64,000 bases of DNA, from NCBI RefSeq assembly GCF_019219095.1, contig NZ_JAHUWH010000003.1, forward strand, positions 186,001 to 250,000. Direction: 5' to 3'. Numbering within the stretch: position 1 is the first letter of the stretch; every line of letters starts with the position of its first letter. This stretch comes from Acidovorax sp. sic0104. GTDB taxonomy: Bacteria; Pseudomonadota; Gammaproteobacteria; Burkholderiales; Burkholderiaceae_C. The notes under the pieces were generated by a model. That model saw only the letters and a program-made list of their open reading frames with translations, made no database searches and was not told the DNA's origin. A program made the translations under genes and the position numbers. Of the stretch, positions 1 to 7,389 are shown in pieces.

Positions 1-1052
1 CCACCGACTTCCTGGACCGCCTGCTGGTTCTCCCAGGTGTCCCACAGCCGGCCGAAGTGGCGGTCGTACACGGCGTAGCTGGACTGATCGTCGAGCTTGA
101 GCGCAATGCCCCATTTGTTCAGCGGTACATCGCGGCTCCAGCGCTCGGTGGTGCCAAAGGCCTGCATCCAGACCTTGTCGGAAGTCGCCTTGCGGTCGGC
201 ATCCAGCGCCTGGTTGAACTCGAGCCGCGTCGGGCTGGGGAACACGGCGCGCGACAGCTCGGACATCACGCGCGGCGCCACCACGGTGTTGGCGATCCAC
301 AGCGCCAGCAGCACGGTGATGGCCACGCGCGAGGTGCGCGATGCGGCCGACACCCCGAGCGTGATGAACACGAAGATCGCCAGGTACAGCGCATAGCCCA
401 GCGCCAGGCCCGCAAAGCGCAGCAAGGCGTCGCCGCGCTCGCCACTGGCGGCCGACAAGGCCACCACCGCCGCCGCGATCAACGCGGCCGGCAGCAGCAG
501 GCCCGCCAGGCCCAGGCCCAAAGCGGCCGCCTTGCCCCACAGCAGGCGCAGCGGCGGCACACCCAGGCTCAGCGTCTGGCGCAGGATGCCCTGCTCGCGC
601 TCGCCCGCGAACGCGTTGAAGCCCAGCACCACCACCAGCAGGGGGCCCAGCACCTGCAGGATCCAGCCCACCGAGAGGTCGCCGAAGCGCTGCAGGCCGG
701 TGGCGTCCTGCGCGGGGCGGAACTTCACCTCGCTTTGCCGGTGCGCCTGCAGCCACACGGTGCTGCCGATGTAGGGGTTGATGCCAGGGTCCAGCAGCGC
801 CAGCGCCGCGTCGGGCTTGAAGGCGTGCATGCCCTGGTGCGCTGCATCGTGCGGGTGGCGTGCGCCCTGCTTGAGCCAGTCCTGGTAGTCGGAGTTCTGG
901 GCCGCGGCCTGCTCAGCGCGTGCCTCCTTCTGGTGGCCCCAGCCCACCGCCAGCGCGGTGAACAGCAGCAGCATGACGATGCCGCCGGCCCAGTACAGCC
1001 GCCCGTCGCGCAGCCGCTCGCGCAGGTCCTTGAAGGCAATCAGCCAGATCAT
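1..1052 (-). CDS. ABC-2 type exporter permease, DUF3526-like (C-terminus outside window)
   Basis: The frame is open from an ATG at 1052 to the left edge, so about 350 residues are visible and the end is missing. The protein begins MIWLIAFKDLRERLRDGR, then has a hydrophobic segment near residues 20-40, a long polar extracytoplasmic stretch, and a second membrane region near residue 130 followed by FAGEREQGILRQTLS, a motif typical of ABC-2 permeases after a membrane helix. This arrangement is that of DUF3526 permeases. Its ATG overlaps the stop of the ATPase gene (ATGA), so the two are translationally coupled and should form one inner-membrane exporter. The substrate is not visible. DUF3526 systems often lie near TonB-dependent receptor genes, which could be just outside the window. 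The family call is confident; the function is inferred only as export. Confidence 0.8.
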   Translation of the reverse strand, partial: MIWLIAFKDLRERLRDGRLYWAGGIVMLLLFTALAVGWGHQKEARAEQAAAQNSDYQDWLKQGARHPHDAAHQGMHAFKPDAALALLDPGINPYIGSTVWLQAHRQSEVKFRPAQDATGLQRFGDLSVGWILQVLGPLLVVVLGFNAFAGEREQGILRQTLSLGVPPLRLLWGKAAALGLGLAGLLLPAALIAAAVVALSAASGERGDALLRFAGLALGYALYLAIFVFITLGVSAASRTSRVAITVLLALWIANTVVAPRVMSELSRAVFPSPTRLEFNQALDADRKATSDKVWMQAFGTTERWSRDVPLNKWGIALKLDDQSSYAVYDRHFGRLWDTWENQQAVQEVG

Positions 1053-1759
1053 TGCCCCCCCCGCATGTGCCGCAGGTACAGGGCCTGCAGGTCGGTGTCG
1101 CTGATCTGCTGGCTGTCCAGGCTCTCGACCAGGCGCCCCCGCTTCATGATGCCGATGCGCGTGGCCGTCTGCTTGGCGTGGAACAGGTCGTGCGTGGTGG
1201 CCAGGATGGCCACGCCCGCGTCACTGGCGCGCTGCAGCAGCGTGGTGAACTCGGCCGCGGCATGCGGATCGAGCCCCGAGGTGGGCTCGTCCAGCAGCAG
1301 CGCCTTGGCGTCCTTGGCCAGTGCGACGGCGATCCAGATCTTCTGGCGCATGCCTTTGGAATACGCGGCCACCCGCTTGTCGGCCGCGCCAGCATCGAGC
1401 CCCACCTGAGCCATCAGCTCCAGCAAGCGCGTGCGCGGCGGCGGCTCGCCGAGAGCCAGCGCCGCGAAGTAGCGCAGGTTCTCCAGCCCGGTCAGCGTGC
1501 CGTACAGGTTCACCTGCTCGGGGATGAAGGCCAGGTACTGCTTGGTGGCCACAGGCTCGCGCGTCACGTCTACACCGTGGATCAGCGCCTGCCCTCCGTC
1601 GGGGTCGATGAAATTGAGGAACAGGTTGACGGTGGTCGTCTTGCCCGCGCCGTTGGCGCCCAGCAGGCAATAGATCTCGCCCGGCCGGATGTGCAGGTCG
1701 AGCGGGTGCAAGGCGGTGTAATCGCCGTAGCGTTTGGTCAGGCCGATGGCTTCGAGCAC
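1049..1759 (-). CDS. ABC transporter ATP-binding protein
   Basis: A 236-residue nucleotide-binding subunit. Walker A is GANGAGKT at residues 34-41, the signature region is YSKGMRQKIWIAVALA, and Walker B is ALLLDEPTSGLD, followed by the switch histidine in ATTHDL. I chose the GTG at 1759, because GGAGG sits 7-8 bases upstream and the protein then starts directly at the conserved LEAIGLTKRYG. A longer frame reaches 1825 but its extra residues look unconserved. The gene overlaps the DUF3526 permease by 4 bp. Transcription starts from the divergent region holding the 14-bp palindrome at 1867-1880, so metal-responsive control by the neighbouring Fur-family protein is plausible but inferred. Confidence 0.88.
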   Translation of the reverse strand: MLEAIGLTKRYGDYTALHPLDLHIRPGEIYCLLGANGAGKTTTVNLFLNFIDPDGGQALIHGVDVTREPVATKQYLAFIPEQVNLYGTLTGLENLRYFAALALGEPPPRTRLLELMAQVGLDAGAADKRVAAYSKGMRQKIWIAVALAKDAKALLLDEPTSGLDPHAAAEFTTLLQRASDAGVAILATTHDLFHAKQTATRIGIMKRGRLVESLDSQQISDTDLQALYLRHMRGGQ

Positions 1760-1866
1760 GGGGAGATCCTCCAGTCGGACACGGGAAACAGGCGGGTTTG
1801 CTGGGGCACACCGTTGCGCCGGCAAGCGACGGACAACGTTCTGTCAGCTCCAGATGAGTTTTTAAT

Positions 1867-1880
1867 GATAATGCATTATC
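1867..1880. promoter_or_regulatory. Fur/Zur-type palindromic operator candidate
   Basis: GATAATGCATTATC is a perfect 14-bp palindrome in an AT-rich pocket (TTTTTAATGATAAT...) of otherwise GC-rich DNA. It shares the GATAAT/ATTATC arms of Fur boxes. It lies between the divergent ABC exporter operon and the Fur-family gene, 108 bp from the former start and 124 bp from the latter, where one site could control both. Confidence 0.6.
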
Positions 1881-2003
1881 GATATCAAAAAGACGTGAAT
1901 GCAGTTGCGCACCGATGGAAGCACCCGCCTCTCACGACGGGCTGCGGGGAATGCGTTCACCGATAATTCGCGCACTACCGCCGCACGCCACTCATCCTTT
2001 CCG

Positions 2004-2411
2004 ATGGAACGATCCACCAAGCAACGCACAGCCATCCATGCCGCCATCGCGGACGCGCACCGCCCCCTGACGCCGCAGGAGGTGCTGGACAGTGCGCGAG
2101 AGAGCGTGCAGGGCCTGGGGCTGGCGACCGTCTATCGCAACATCAAGGCGCTGGTGGAAGATGGGTCGGTGCAGGTGGTCAACCTGCCGGGCGAGAGTCC
2201 TCGGTACGAGTCCTCCGCGCACGACCACCACCATCACTTTCAATGCACCGTGTGTTTGCGGGTGTTCGACGTGCACGAGTGCCCCGGCGATCTGCACAAC
2301 CTGGCGCCCAAGGGGTTCACTGTGGAGCGGCACGAGCTGACGCTGTACGGACGGTGCGCGGACTGCGCGCCCGTGCCCGCGCGGGCGCGTGCCCCAAGCG
2401 GTAGGCAGTAG
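2004..2411 (+). CDS. Fur family transcriptional regulator (Zur/Fur-like)
   Basis: A 135-residue metal-dependent repressor. The winged-helix DNA-binding part carries the family hallmark LGLATVYRNIKALVEDG (residues 38-54). The metal-binding part has HDHHHHFQC (73-81), then C81/C84 and C118/C121 as two CxxC pairs, the pattern of a structural zinc site. I chose the ATG at 2004 (MERSTKQRTAIHAAI) over an upstream in-frame start at 1899, whose extra 35 residues resemble noncoding sequence. The gene is divergent from an ABC exporter and faces a palindromic box, so autoregulation is likely. Whether it senses zinc or iron cannot be decided from sequence alone; the rich CxxC pattern and short length fit Zur or Fur-like subtypes. 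Confidence 0.85.
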   Translation: MERSTKQRTAIHAAIADAHRPLTPQEVLDSARESVQGLGLATVYRNIKALVEDGSVQVVNLPGESPRYESSAHDHHHHFQCTVCLRVFDVHECPGDLHNLAPKGFTVERHELTLYGRCADCAPVPARARAPSGRQ

Positions 2412-2458
2412 ACGGCAGGCGGCAGGCGCGTATCGGGTTGCCGATCAGGACGCAAAAG

Positions 2459-2476
2459 GGCGAGCCGTGGCTCGCC
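2459..2476. terminator. Bidirectional hairpin between convergent genes
   Basis: GGCGAGCC and GGCTCGCC form a perfect 8-bp inverted repeat separated by 2 bases. It is followed by TTATCTT on the + strand and by CCCTTTTG on the - strand. It sits between the ends of the Fur-family gene (2411, +) and the sulfatase gene (2526, -), so it can terminate both. Confidence 0.65.
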
Positions 2477-2525
2477 TTATCTTCTGGCACCGCCGCAGCC
2501 CGTGAGGTTGCGCGGCGACCTGTGG

Positions 2526-3863
2526 CTACCCTCGCGTGAGCCGGTGCGGCACGTAGTGGTCGGCCTGGATGTCGGGCGTCACACCATGGGTGTAGACGTC
2601 GTCGGCGATGGGCAGGAACTGCGCGTCCCACGCGGCCCACTGCGTCTTCAGGCGCGCGAAGACCTCGGGCTCGAGGTCGCGCAGGTTGGCGCGTTCGCGC
2701 TCATCCGCAGCCACGTCGAACAGGAACTCGTTGTCGTTGACCTTGAGGTACTTCCAGTTGCCTTCGCGCACCGCGCGCTGGGCCTGCGCCTTGTAGCGCC
2801 AGTACAGCGTGCGCGGGTGCGCGGGCGCTGAACCCTCCAATACCGGCAGGATGTTCTCGCCATCGCTCGGGTAATCGGCATGCGGCGACACGCCAGCGGC
2901 CGCCAGCAGCGTGGGCAGCCAGTCCATCGATGCGGTGACCTGGTGCTGCACCTGCGGCGCGATGCGCGCAGGCCAGCGCAAGAGCGTGGGCACGCGCAGG
3001 CCGCCTTCGAGCAGCTCGGTCTTCTGGCCGGTGAAGGGCCAGGTCTTGGAGAAGCGCTCGCCGCCGTTGTCGCTGGTGAAGACGACGATGGTGTTGTCGC
3101 CCGCGCCCACATCATGGAGTGCCGCAAGCACCTGGCCCACGGCGGCATCGAGCGCCTCGACGATCTCGCCGTATTTGCGTAGGCTGCCGCCGTCGTAGTG
3201 GAACAGGCTCTTGATCTGGTGCGCCACGGCCTCGTCGCCCGGCCCCTCCCAGGGCCAGTGCGGCGCGGTGAAGTGCAGCGACAGGAAGAACGGCTTGCGC
3301 TCGTCGGCACCCTGCACTGCGCGGGCGTTGATGTACGCCGTGGCCTCGTCGGCCAGCACCTGGGTGTAGTAGCCGGCGCGCTCCACGGGCATCTCGTTCT
3401 CCCACAGGTCGCGCGCCACGTCGTCGCCCACGCCCGGCTTGTGGGTGAAGTAGTCGATGGCACCGTGCAGGTTGCCGAAGAAGCGGTCGTAGCCACTTTG
3501 CAGCGGCCCGTACTGCGGCGGCAGGCCCAGGTGCCACTTGCCGATGAGTGCCGTGTCGTAGCCCGCGGCTTTGAGCAGCGACGGCAGCGTGGGGTGCTCC
3601 GGCGGCAGGCCCAGGCCGGTGTCGCGCAAGGCGATGGGCTCTTCGAGCCCCGCGCGCAGCCGGTACTGGTAGCGGCCGGTGATGAGCGCGATGCGCGTGG
3701 CCGAACACACGGCCGAATTGGCGTAGGCCTGCGTGAAGCGCACGCCCTGCCCGGCCAGGCGGTCCAGGTGCGGCGTGGCGAAGTCCGTGGCGCCGTAGAC
3801 GCCCAGGTCCGCCCAGCCCAGGTCGTCGGCCAGGATGAAAACGATGTTGGGAGCCTGGGCCAC
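2526..3863 (-). CDS. Sulfatase (arylsulfatase/alkaline phosphatase superfamily)
   Basis: About 445 residues from a GTG at 3863, two bases after the stop of the Bug receptor gene. The start NIVFILADDLGWADLG (from residue 6) supplies the Asp metal ligands of type I sulfatases. The formylglycine motif is C53-S-A-T-R57, in the order C-x-A-x-R instead of the usual C-x-P-x-R. Downstream are LIGKWHLG, VVFTSDNGGE (metal Asp/Asn) and the C-terminal SDGENILPVL region, all typical. I see no signal peptide, so the enzyme looks cytoplasmic. It would hydrolyse sulfate esters and release sulfate. It closes a leftward unit with a Bug receptor and a molbindin, close to a sulfonate cluster, so sulfur scavenging is the likely role. 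The longer frame to 4076 overlaps the receptor gene and is rejected. Confidence 0.87.
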   Translation of the reverse strand: MAQAPNIVFILADDLGWADLGVYGATDFATPHLDRLAGQGVRFTQAYANSAVCSATRIALITGRYQYRLRAGLEEPIALRDTGLGLPPEHPTLPSLLKAAGYDTALIGKWHLGLPPQYGPLQSGYDRFFGNLHGAIDYFTHKPGVGDDVARDLWENEMPVERAGYYTQVLADEATAYINARAVQGADERKPFFLSLHFTAPHWPWEGPGDEAVAHQIKSLFHYDGGSLRKYGEIVEALDAAVGQVLAALHDVGAGDNTIVVFTSDNGGERFSKTWPFTGQKTELLEGGLRVPTLLRWPARIAPQVQHQVTASMDWLPTLLAAAGVSPHADYPSDGENILPVLEGSAPAHPRTLYWRYKAQAQRAVREGNWKYLKVNDNEFLFDVAADERERANLRDLEPEVFARLKTQWAAWDAQFLPIADDVYTHGVTPDIQADHYVPHRLTRG

Positions 3864-3865
3864 GG

Positions 3866-4906
3866 TCAATCCGCCCAGAACCCGGACGACTCGATCACCG
3901 GCCGCCATTTGGCGATCTCGGCCACGCGCAGTTGCTCCAGGGCTTGCGGCGTGCGCGGGTCCGGGTCGAGTGCGATCTCGTCGAGCCGTGCCTTGACCAC
4001 CGGATCTGCCAGCGCCTTGTTGAGCGCACGGTTGAAAGCGGTGACGGTGGCTGCCGGCGTGCCGCTGCGCGCCCACAGGCTGTACCAGCCGCTGCCCACG
4101 GCCTTGGGGTAGCCGGACTCGGCGAAGGTGGGCACATCGGGCAGTTCGCGTGTGCGCTTCTCCGAGAAGGTGCCCAGGATGCGGATCTTGCCCTGCTTGT
4201 GCAGCGGCAGCAGCTCAGTGGTGGTCTGGATGGCCGAGCTGATCTGCCCGCCCGCCAGGTCCGACAGCATGGGCCCGCCGCCCTTGTAGGCGATGTGCAC
4301 GATGTCGATCTGCGCCGCGCCGCCCAGCAGCAGTCCGAAGAAATGCGGCAGGCTGCCCGCCGCCGGGCTGCCGAAGTTGGCGCGGTCGGGGTGGGCCTTG
4401 AGCCAGGCCACGAACTCGGCCACGTTGCGCGCTGGGTGGTTGGCCGGCACGGCCAGCGCGAACTGGAAGTGCGCGAGCAGCCCCACTGGCGTGAAATCCT
4501 TGGCCGGGTCGTAGCCCGGCTTCTTGTAGACGATCTGCGACAGCACCGGCGTGATCAGCGGGGCGATCAGAAAAGTGCTGCCATCTGCAGGCGCCGACAG
4601 CAGCGCCTGCGCGGCGATCTGGCCGCCGGCGCCGGGCCGGTTGTCCACGATGATGTTGTGCTTGCCGCCCAGGTGCGCGGGAATGCGCTCGGCCAGCACG
4701 CGGGCCAGCAGGTCGATGCCGCCACCCGCGCCGAAGCCGACCAGGATGCGCGATGACTCGGGCACGGCCGTTGCCTGGGCCCAGGCCGCCGGGGCAGTGG
4801 CCACGCCGCAGGCCAGCGCGCACACGCTGGCCGCAGCGCGGCCCAGCAGCGTGCGCCGCTGGCGCGAAAACGCAGTCGACGATGGCGAAGTCCGTGTCTC
4901 GGTCAT
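3866..4906 (-). CDS. Bug family (TctC-like) periplasmic solute receptor
   Basis: A 346-residue secreted binding protein. The N-terminus has a twin-arginine-like SRQRRTLLG followed by a hydrophobic stretch and a likely cleavage after AWA near residue 43. The mature part shows VGFGAGGGIDLLARVLAERI and VDNRPGAGGQIAAQALL, the two signature loops of the Bug/TctC family, plus FGSPAAGSLPHFFGLLLGG. These proteins capture small carboxylates or related anions, and many occur without their TctAB membrane partners, as here. It lies 13 bp after the molbindin gene and directly before the sulfatase gene. This suggests, as inference only, that its ligand could be a sulfate ester or the carboxylate left after desulfation. 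Confidence 0.9.
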   Translation of the reverse strand: MTETRTSPSSTAFSRQRRTLLGRAAASVCALACGVATAPAAWAQATAVPESSRILVGFGAGGGIDLLARVLAERIPAHLGGKHNIIVDNRPGAGGQIAAQALLSAPADGSTFLIAPLITPVLSQIVYKKPGYDPAKDFTPVGLLAHFQFALAVPANHPARNVAEFVAWLKAHPDRANFGSPAAGSLPHFFGLLLGGAAQIDIVHIAYKGGGPMLSDLAGGQISSAIQTTTELLPLHKQGKIRILGTFSEKRTRELPDVPTFAESGYPKAVGSGWYSLWARSGTPAATVTAFNRALNKALADPVVKARLDEIALDPDPRTPQALEQLRVAEIAKWRPVIESSGFWAD

Positions 4907-4919
4907 GGCTGCTTCCGGG

Positions 4920-5135
4920 TCAGAGCTTGGCGATGGAGACTTCGGTGGACTTCACCAGGGCCACCACATCGGAGCCCACGACCAGGGCCAGGTCGTCGAC
5001 CGAGCGGGTGGTGATGACCGACGTGACGATGCCCCAGGGGGTTTCGACATCGACTTCGGAGACGACGTCGCCGCGAATGATCTCGCGCACTTTGCCCTTG
5101 AACTGGTTGCGGACGTTGATGGCTTGGATGGACAT
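4920..5135 (-). CDS. Molbindin (TOBE domain), SsuF-like paralogue 1
   Basis: A 71-residue single TOBE/Mop domain: MSIQAINVRNQFKGKVREII, then VVSEVDVETPWGIVTSVIT and VVALVKSTEVSIAKL. Mop domains bind molybdate or similar oxyanions as oligomers. The ATG at 5135 has AGGAG 7-8 bases upstream; a longer frame to 5213 is not needed. It differs from the copy at 8290-8505 at only two residues (DDLALVVGSD here, DELALVVGSE there), and 130 bp of DNA (5008-5137) are identical. The other copy sits where ssuF lies in the Pseudomonas putida ssuEADCBF operon. This copy leads a molbindin-Bug-sulfatase unit, which hints at the same unknown role in organosulfur use. Confidence 0.85.
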   Translation of the reverse strand: MSIQAINVRNQFKGKVREIIRGDVVSEVDVETPWGIVTSVITTRSVDDLALVVGSDVVALVKSTEVSIAKL

Positions 5136-5271
5136 GGAAAGGCTCCTGGAAGATGGGGAAAAAATGGGCGGGTGCTGGGGCGGTTGGCACGTGTCGACAA
5201 CGATCTGTCGCACCGGGCCACCTGCCGCGCACCCACAAACTAAACAACCAGAAGCAATGTAAATTAAGTTT

Positions 5272-5303
5272 CTTATACGAATAAATGGTCATTACTCATA
5301 AGC
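5272..5303. promoter_or_regulatory. CTTATAC...CATAAGC element (candidate sulfur-regulator site)
   Basis: CTTATAC begins at 5272 and CATAAGC at 5297, in the AT-rich promoter zone of the molbindin-Bug-sulfatase unit. The same two words occur upstream of the TauE/SafE-cysI operon at 19879 and 19927. The spacing differs by 23 bp, about two helical turns. A LysR-type sulfur regulator (CysB or SsuR type) is the natural candidate, but this is inference. Confidence 0.4.
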
Positions 5304-5416
5304 TTTGACTTAGATGTGTGGGGCATGAGTTGCAGCCGCCACGGCATAAGCACGTGCCCTGGGGGTGCACCGTTGCTCGGGCCGCACCACCCGATGGCCG
5401 CTGCACAACGCAGCCG

Positions 5417-5444
5417 CCCCGCCAGACCTTTCGATCTGGCGGGG
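5417..5444 (-). terminator. Hairpin after SDR gene
   Basis: CCCCGCCAGA and TCTGGCGGGG form a perfect 10-bp stem with an 8-base loop, 43 bp beyond the stop of the leftward SDR gene. No T-tract follows on either strand, so it is either a weak intrinsic terminator or an mRNA 3'-end stabiliser. Confidence 0.55.
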
Positions 5445-5486
5445 CGAATGGAAGCGGCCGGTTCAGCCGGGGAAGTCGCCGATGTC

Positions 5487-6194
5487 TCAGGCGGGCTGCG
5501 GCAGGTAGCTCGGCCGCGTGGCCGTCATCGACAGCTTGACGTGCTGCGTGAGCTCATCGGCCAGCACTTCGTCCGCGCCTGCCGCCAGGCCGTCCAGCGC
5601 GCGCTGCACGATCTGCTCGGGGCTCGACTTGGGGACGTCGAAGCCGCGCGTCAGGTCGGTATCGACATAGGCCATGTGCAGGCCCAGCACCTGCGTCTTT
5701 TGCGCCGCCAGTTCGTGGCGCAGTGCGTTGGTCAGCGACCATGCGGCCGACTTGCTGGCCGAATACGCCGCCAGCTCGCCGCCGTTGACCCACGACGCCA
5801 CCGACAGCACATTGAGCAGAGCCCCACCGCCATTGGCCGCGAGGATGGGCGCAAAGGCCTTGCTCACGCGCAGCACGGCAAAGAAGTTGGTGTCGAAGAT
5901 GCGGCGGGCCACCTCTTCGCTGTCGGCGGCCATGAAGCCCCCAGGCTGGGCGATGCCGGCGTTGTTGATGACCAGCGTCACATCGTGCGCCTCAGCCGCT
6001 GCAGCGGCCACGTCGGCCGGGTTGTTGACATCCAGGCGCAGGGCCTGCACCCCCGGCTGGGGCGTAACGGTGGCGGGGTCGCGCGCACCGGCGTAGACCT
6101 TGCGTGCGCCGCGGGCGAGCAGCTCGCGGGCAAATGCCAGGCCGATGCCGCGGTTGGCACCGGTGATGAGGACGACAGCGTTTTCGATCTTCAT
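5487..6194 (-). CDS. SDR family oxidoreductase
   Basis: A 235-residue classical short-chain dehydrogenase. The cofactor motif is TGANRGIG (residues 11-18), NNAG is at 77-80, the catalytic serine lies in SVAS (131-134), and Y144-S-A-S-K148 is the active-site pair. The lack of an acidic residue at the end of the second strand (YAGARD) leans towards NADP(H), which is only suggestive. The ATG at 6194 has GGAG upstream. It follows the quinone-oxidoreductase-like gene in the same direction at 87 bp, and both lie next to a TetR gene. A small redox or detoxification group under TetR control is plausible. The substrate is unknown. Confidence 0.88.
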   Translation of the reverse strand: MKIENAVVLITGANRGIGLAFARELLARGARKVYAGARDPATVTPQPGVQALRLDVNNPADVAAAAAEAHDVTLVINNAGIAQPGGFMAADSEEVARRIFDTNFFAVLRVSKAFAPILAANGGGALLNVLSVASWVNGGELAAYSASKSAAWSLTNALRHELAAQKTQVLGLHMAYVDTDLTRGFDVPKSSPEQIVQRALDGLAAGADEVLADELTQHVKLSMTATRPSYLPQPA

Positions 6195-6281
6195 GGAAAT
6201 CTCCAGAGGGACAGGTGGAACGGATGGGAGGTTGGGTGGGGACTGACGGCGTGAGAAAAAGGATGTGCAGCGGCCTGCTGC

Positions 6282-7283
6282 TCACACCACCTGGATGACG
6301 ACCTTGCCCTTGGCACGGCCCGATTCCACATACGCCAGGGCGTCGTTGGTGGCGCTGAACGGAAAGACTTTGTCGACCACCGGGCGGATGGCGCCCGCTT
6401 CGACAAGGCGCGTGATCTCCTGCAGCTGCGCGCCGTGCGCCCGCATGAAGAGGAACGAATAGCCCACGCCCAGCGCCTTGGCGCGGCGCCGGGTGCCGGC
6501 GCTCAGCAGGCGCATCACCAGCCGCACCAAACCGGGCGCTCTGAGCGTCTGGCCGAATGCCGGGTCGGGCGGGCCGGATATGGAAATCACCTGGCCTCCC
6601 GGCTTGAGCACGCGCAGCGACTTCGCCAGCGCCTTGCCGTCCTGGCTGTGCAGCACGACGTCGTAGTCGCGCAGCACCTCTTCGAAGTCCTGCGTCTTGT
6701 AGTCGATGACGACATCGGCGCCCAGGCTGTGGACCAGCGCCGCATTGCCTGCGCTGGCCGTGGTGGCGACGGTGGCGCCCAGGTGCTTGGCCAGCTGGAT
6801 GGCAAAGGTGCCCACGCCGCCCGACCCGGCCTGGATGAAGACCTTCTGGTCTTTTCGCAACTGCGCCTTTTCCACCAGCGCCTGCCAGGCCGTGAGCCCC
6901 ACCAGCGGGATCGATGCGGCCTCTTCCATCGTCAGGCCCCGGGGCTTGAGTGCCAGCGACGATGCCTTGACGGCGATCAGTTCTGCAAAGCTGCCGATGC
7001 GGAAATCGTCTGCCCGGGCGTAGACCTCGTCGCCCGGCTGGAACTGCTGCACGCGCGGCCCCACCCGCACCACCACGCCCGCCACGTCGTGCCCTAGCAC
7101 CAGCGGCATGGCGTACGGCAGGATGAGCTTGAACTCGCCGCTGCGGATCTTGGCGTCGAGCAGGTTCACGCCGGCGGCATGCACCGCCACCAGCACCTCG
7201 TCGTCGCGCAGGTCCGGCGCGGGGACATCGGCGTGCCGCAGTGGGCCCTGCTTGGCGTAGCGGTCGAGGACAAAGGCTTTCAT
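6282..7283 (-). CDS. NADP-dependent quinone oxidoreductase-like protein (zinc-less MDR family)
   Basis: A 333-residue medium-chain dehydrogenase/reductase. It starts MKAFVLDRYAKQGPLRHADV, has the catalytic-domain LGHDVAGVVVRVG (63-75) and the nucleotide-binding GSGGVG (153-158). The cysteine and histidine zinc ligands of alcohol dehydrogenases are absent, which places it with quinone oxidoreductases and related reductases. I chose the ATG at 7283, which has AGGA upstream; a longer frame runs to 7340. Its promoter holds an imperfect 20-bp palindrome at 7338-7357. The SDR gene follows and a TetR gene lies upstream on the same strand. Confidence 0.88.
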   Translation of the reverse strand: MKAFVLDRYAKQGPLRHADVPAPDLRDDEVLVAVHAAGVNLLDAKIRSGEFKLILPYAMPLVLGHDVAGVVVRVGPRVQQFQPGDEVYARADDFRIGSFAELIAVKASSLALKPRGLTMEEAASIPLVGLTAWQALVEKAQLRKDQKVFIQAGSGGVGTFAIQLAKHLGATVATTASAGNAALVHSLGADVVIDYKTQDFEEVLRDYDVVLHSQDGKALAKSLRVLKPGGQVISISGPPDPAFGQTLRAPGLVRLVMRLLSAGTRRRAKALGVGYSFLFMRAHGAQLQEITRLVEAGAIRPVVDKVFPFSATNDALAYVESGRAKGKVVIQVV

Positions 7284-7337
7284 GGGGCTTCCTGGGTGAA
7301 GGGCGCAACGCAAGGCAGTGCAGATCGCAAGCAATTT

Positions 7338-7357
7338 CACATGATGATCGTCATATG
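7338..7357. promoter_or_regulatory. Imperfect 20-bp palindrome upstream of oxidoreductase gene
   Basis: CACATGATGATCGTCATATG pairs at 8 of 10 positions. It lies 55 bp upstream of the oxidoreductase ATG, in a locally AT-rich stretch between that gene and the TetR gene. This is a typical operator position. Its sequence differs from the palindrome in front of the TetR gene, so a different regulator may bind. Confidence 0.45.
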
Positions 7358-7389
7358 TAAAGGCAAAAAAAAGCGCACCGCTGGGACAG

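Larger units (their letters stand above)
5136..5486. other. Intergenic region upstream of molbindin 1
   Basis: About 350 bp without a convincing gene. It holds an AT-rich promoter-like zone at 5230-5310, with the CTTATAC/CATAAGC elements listed separately, and a strong hairpin at 5417-5444 that serves the end of the SDR gene. The rest shows no feature I can name. Confidence 0.6.

Noticed and set aside
57-1409. 450-residue open frame on the + strand
   Set aside because: It is an antisense shadow of the ABC exporter genes; composition is Arg/Gln/His-rich and it crosses two real genes with recognisable domains.
1899-2003. Longer start for the Fur-family protein
   Set aside because: The extra residues precede the conserved part, lack a good ribosome site and run through the presumed promoter; the ATG at 2004 gives a normal-length protein.
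5992-7308. 438-residue open frame on the - strand
   Set aside because: Frame-shifted shadow of the oxidoreductase and SDR genes; Arg/Gly-rich with no motif.
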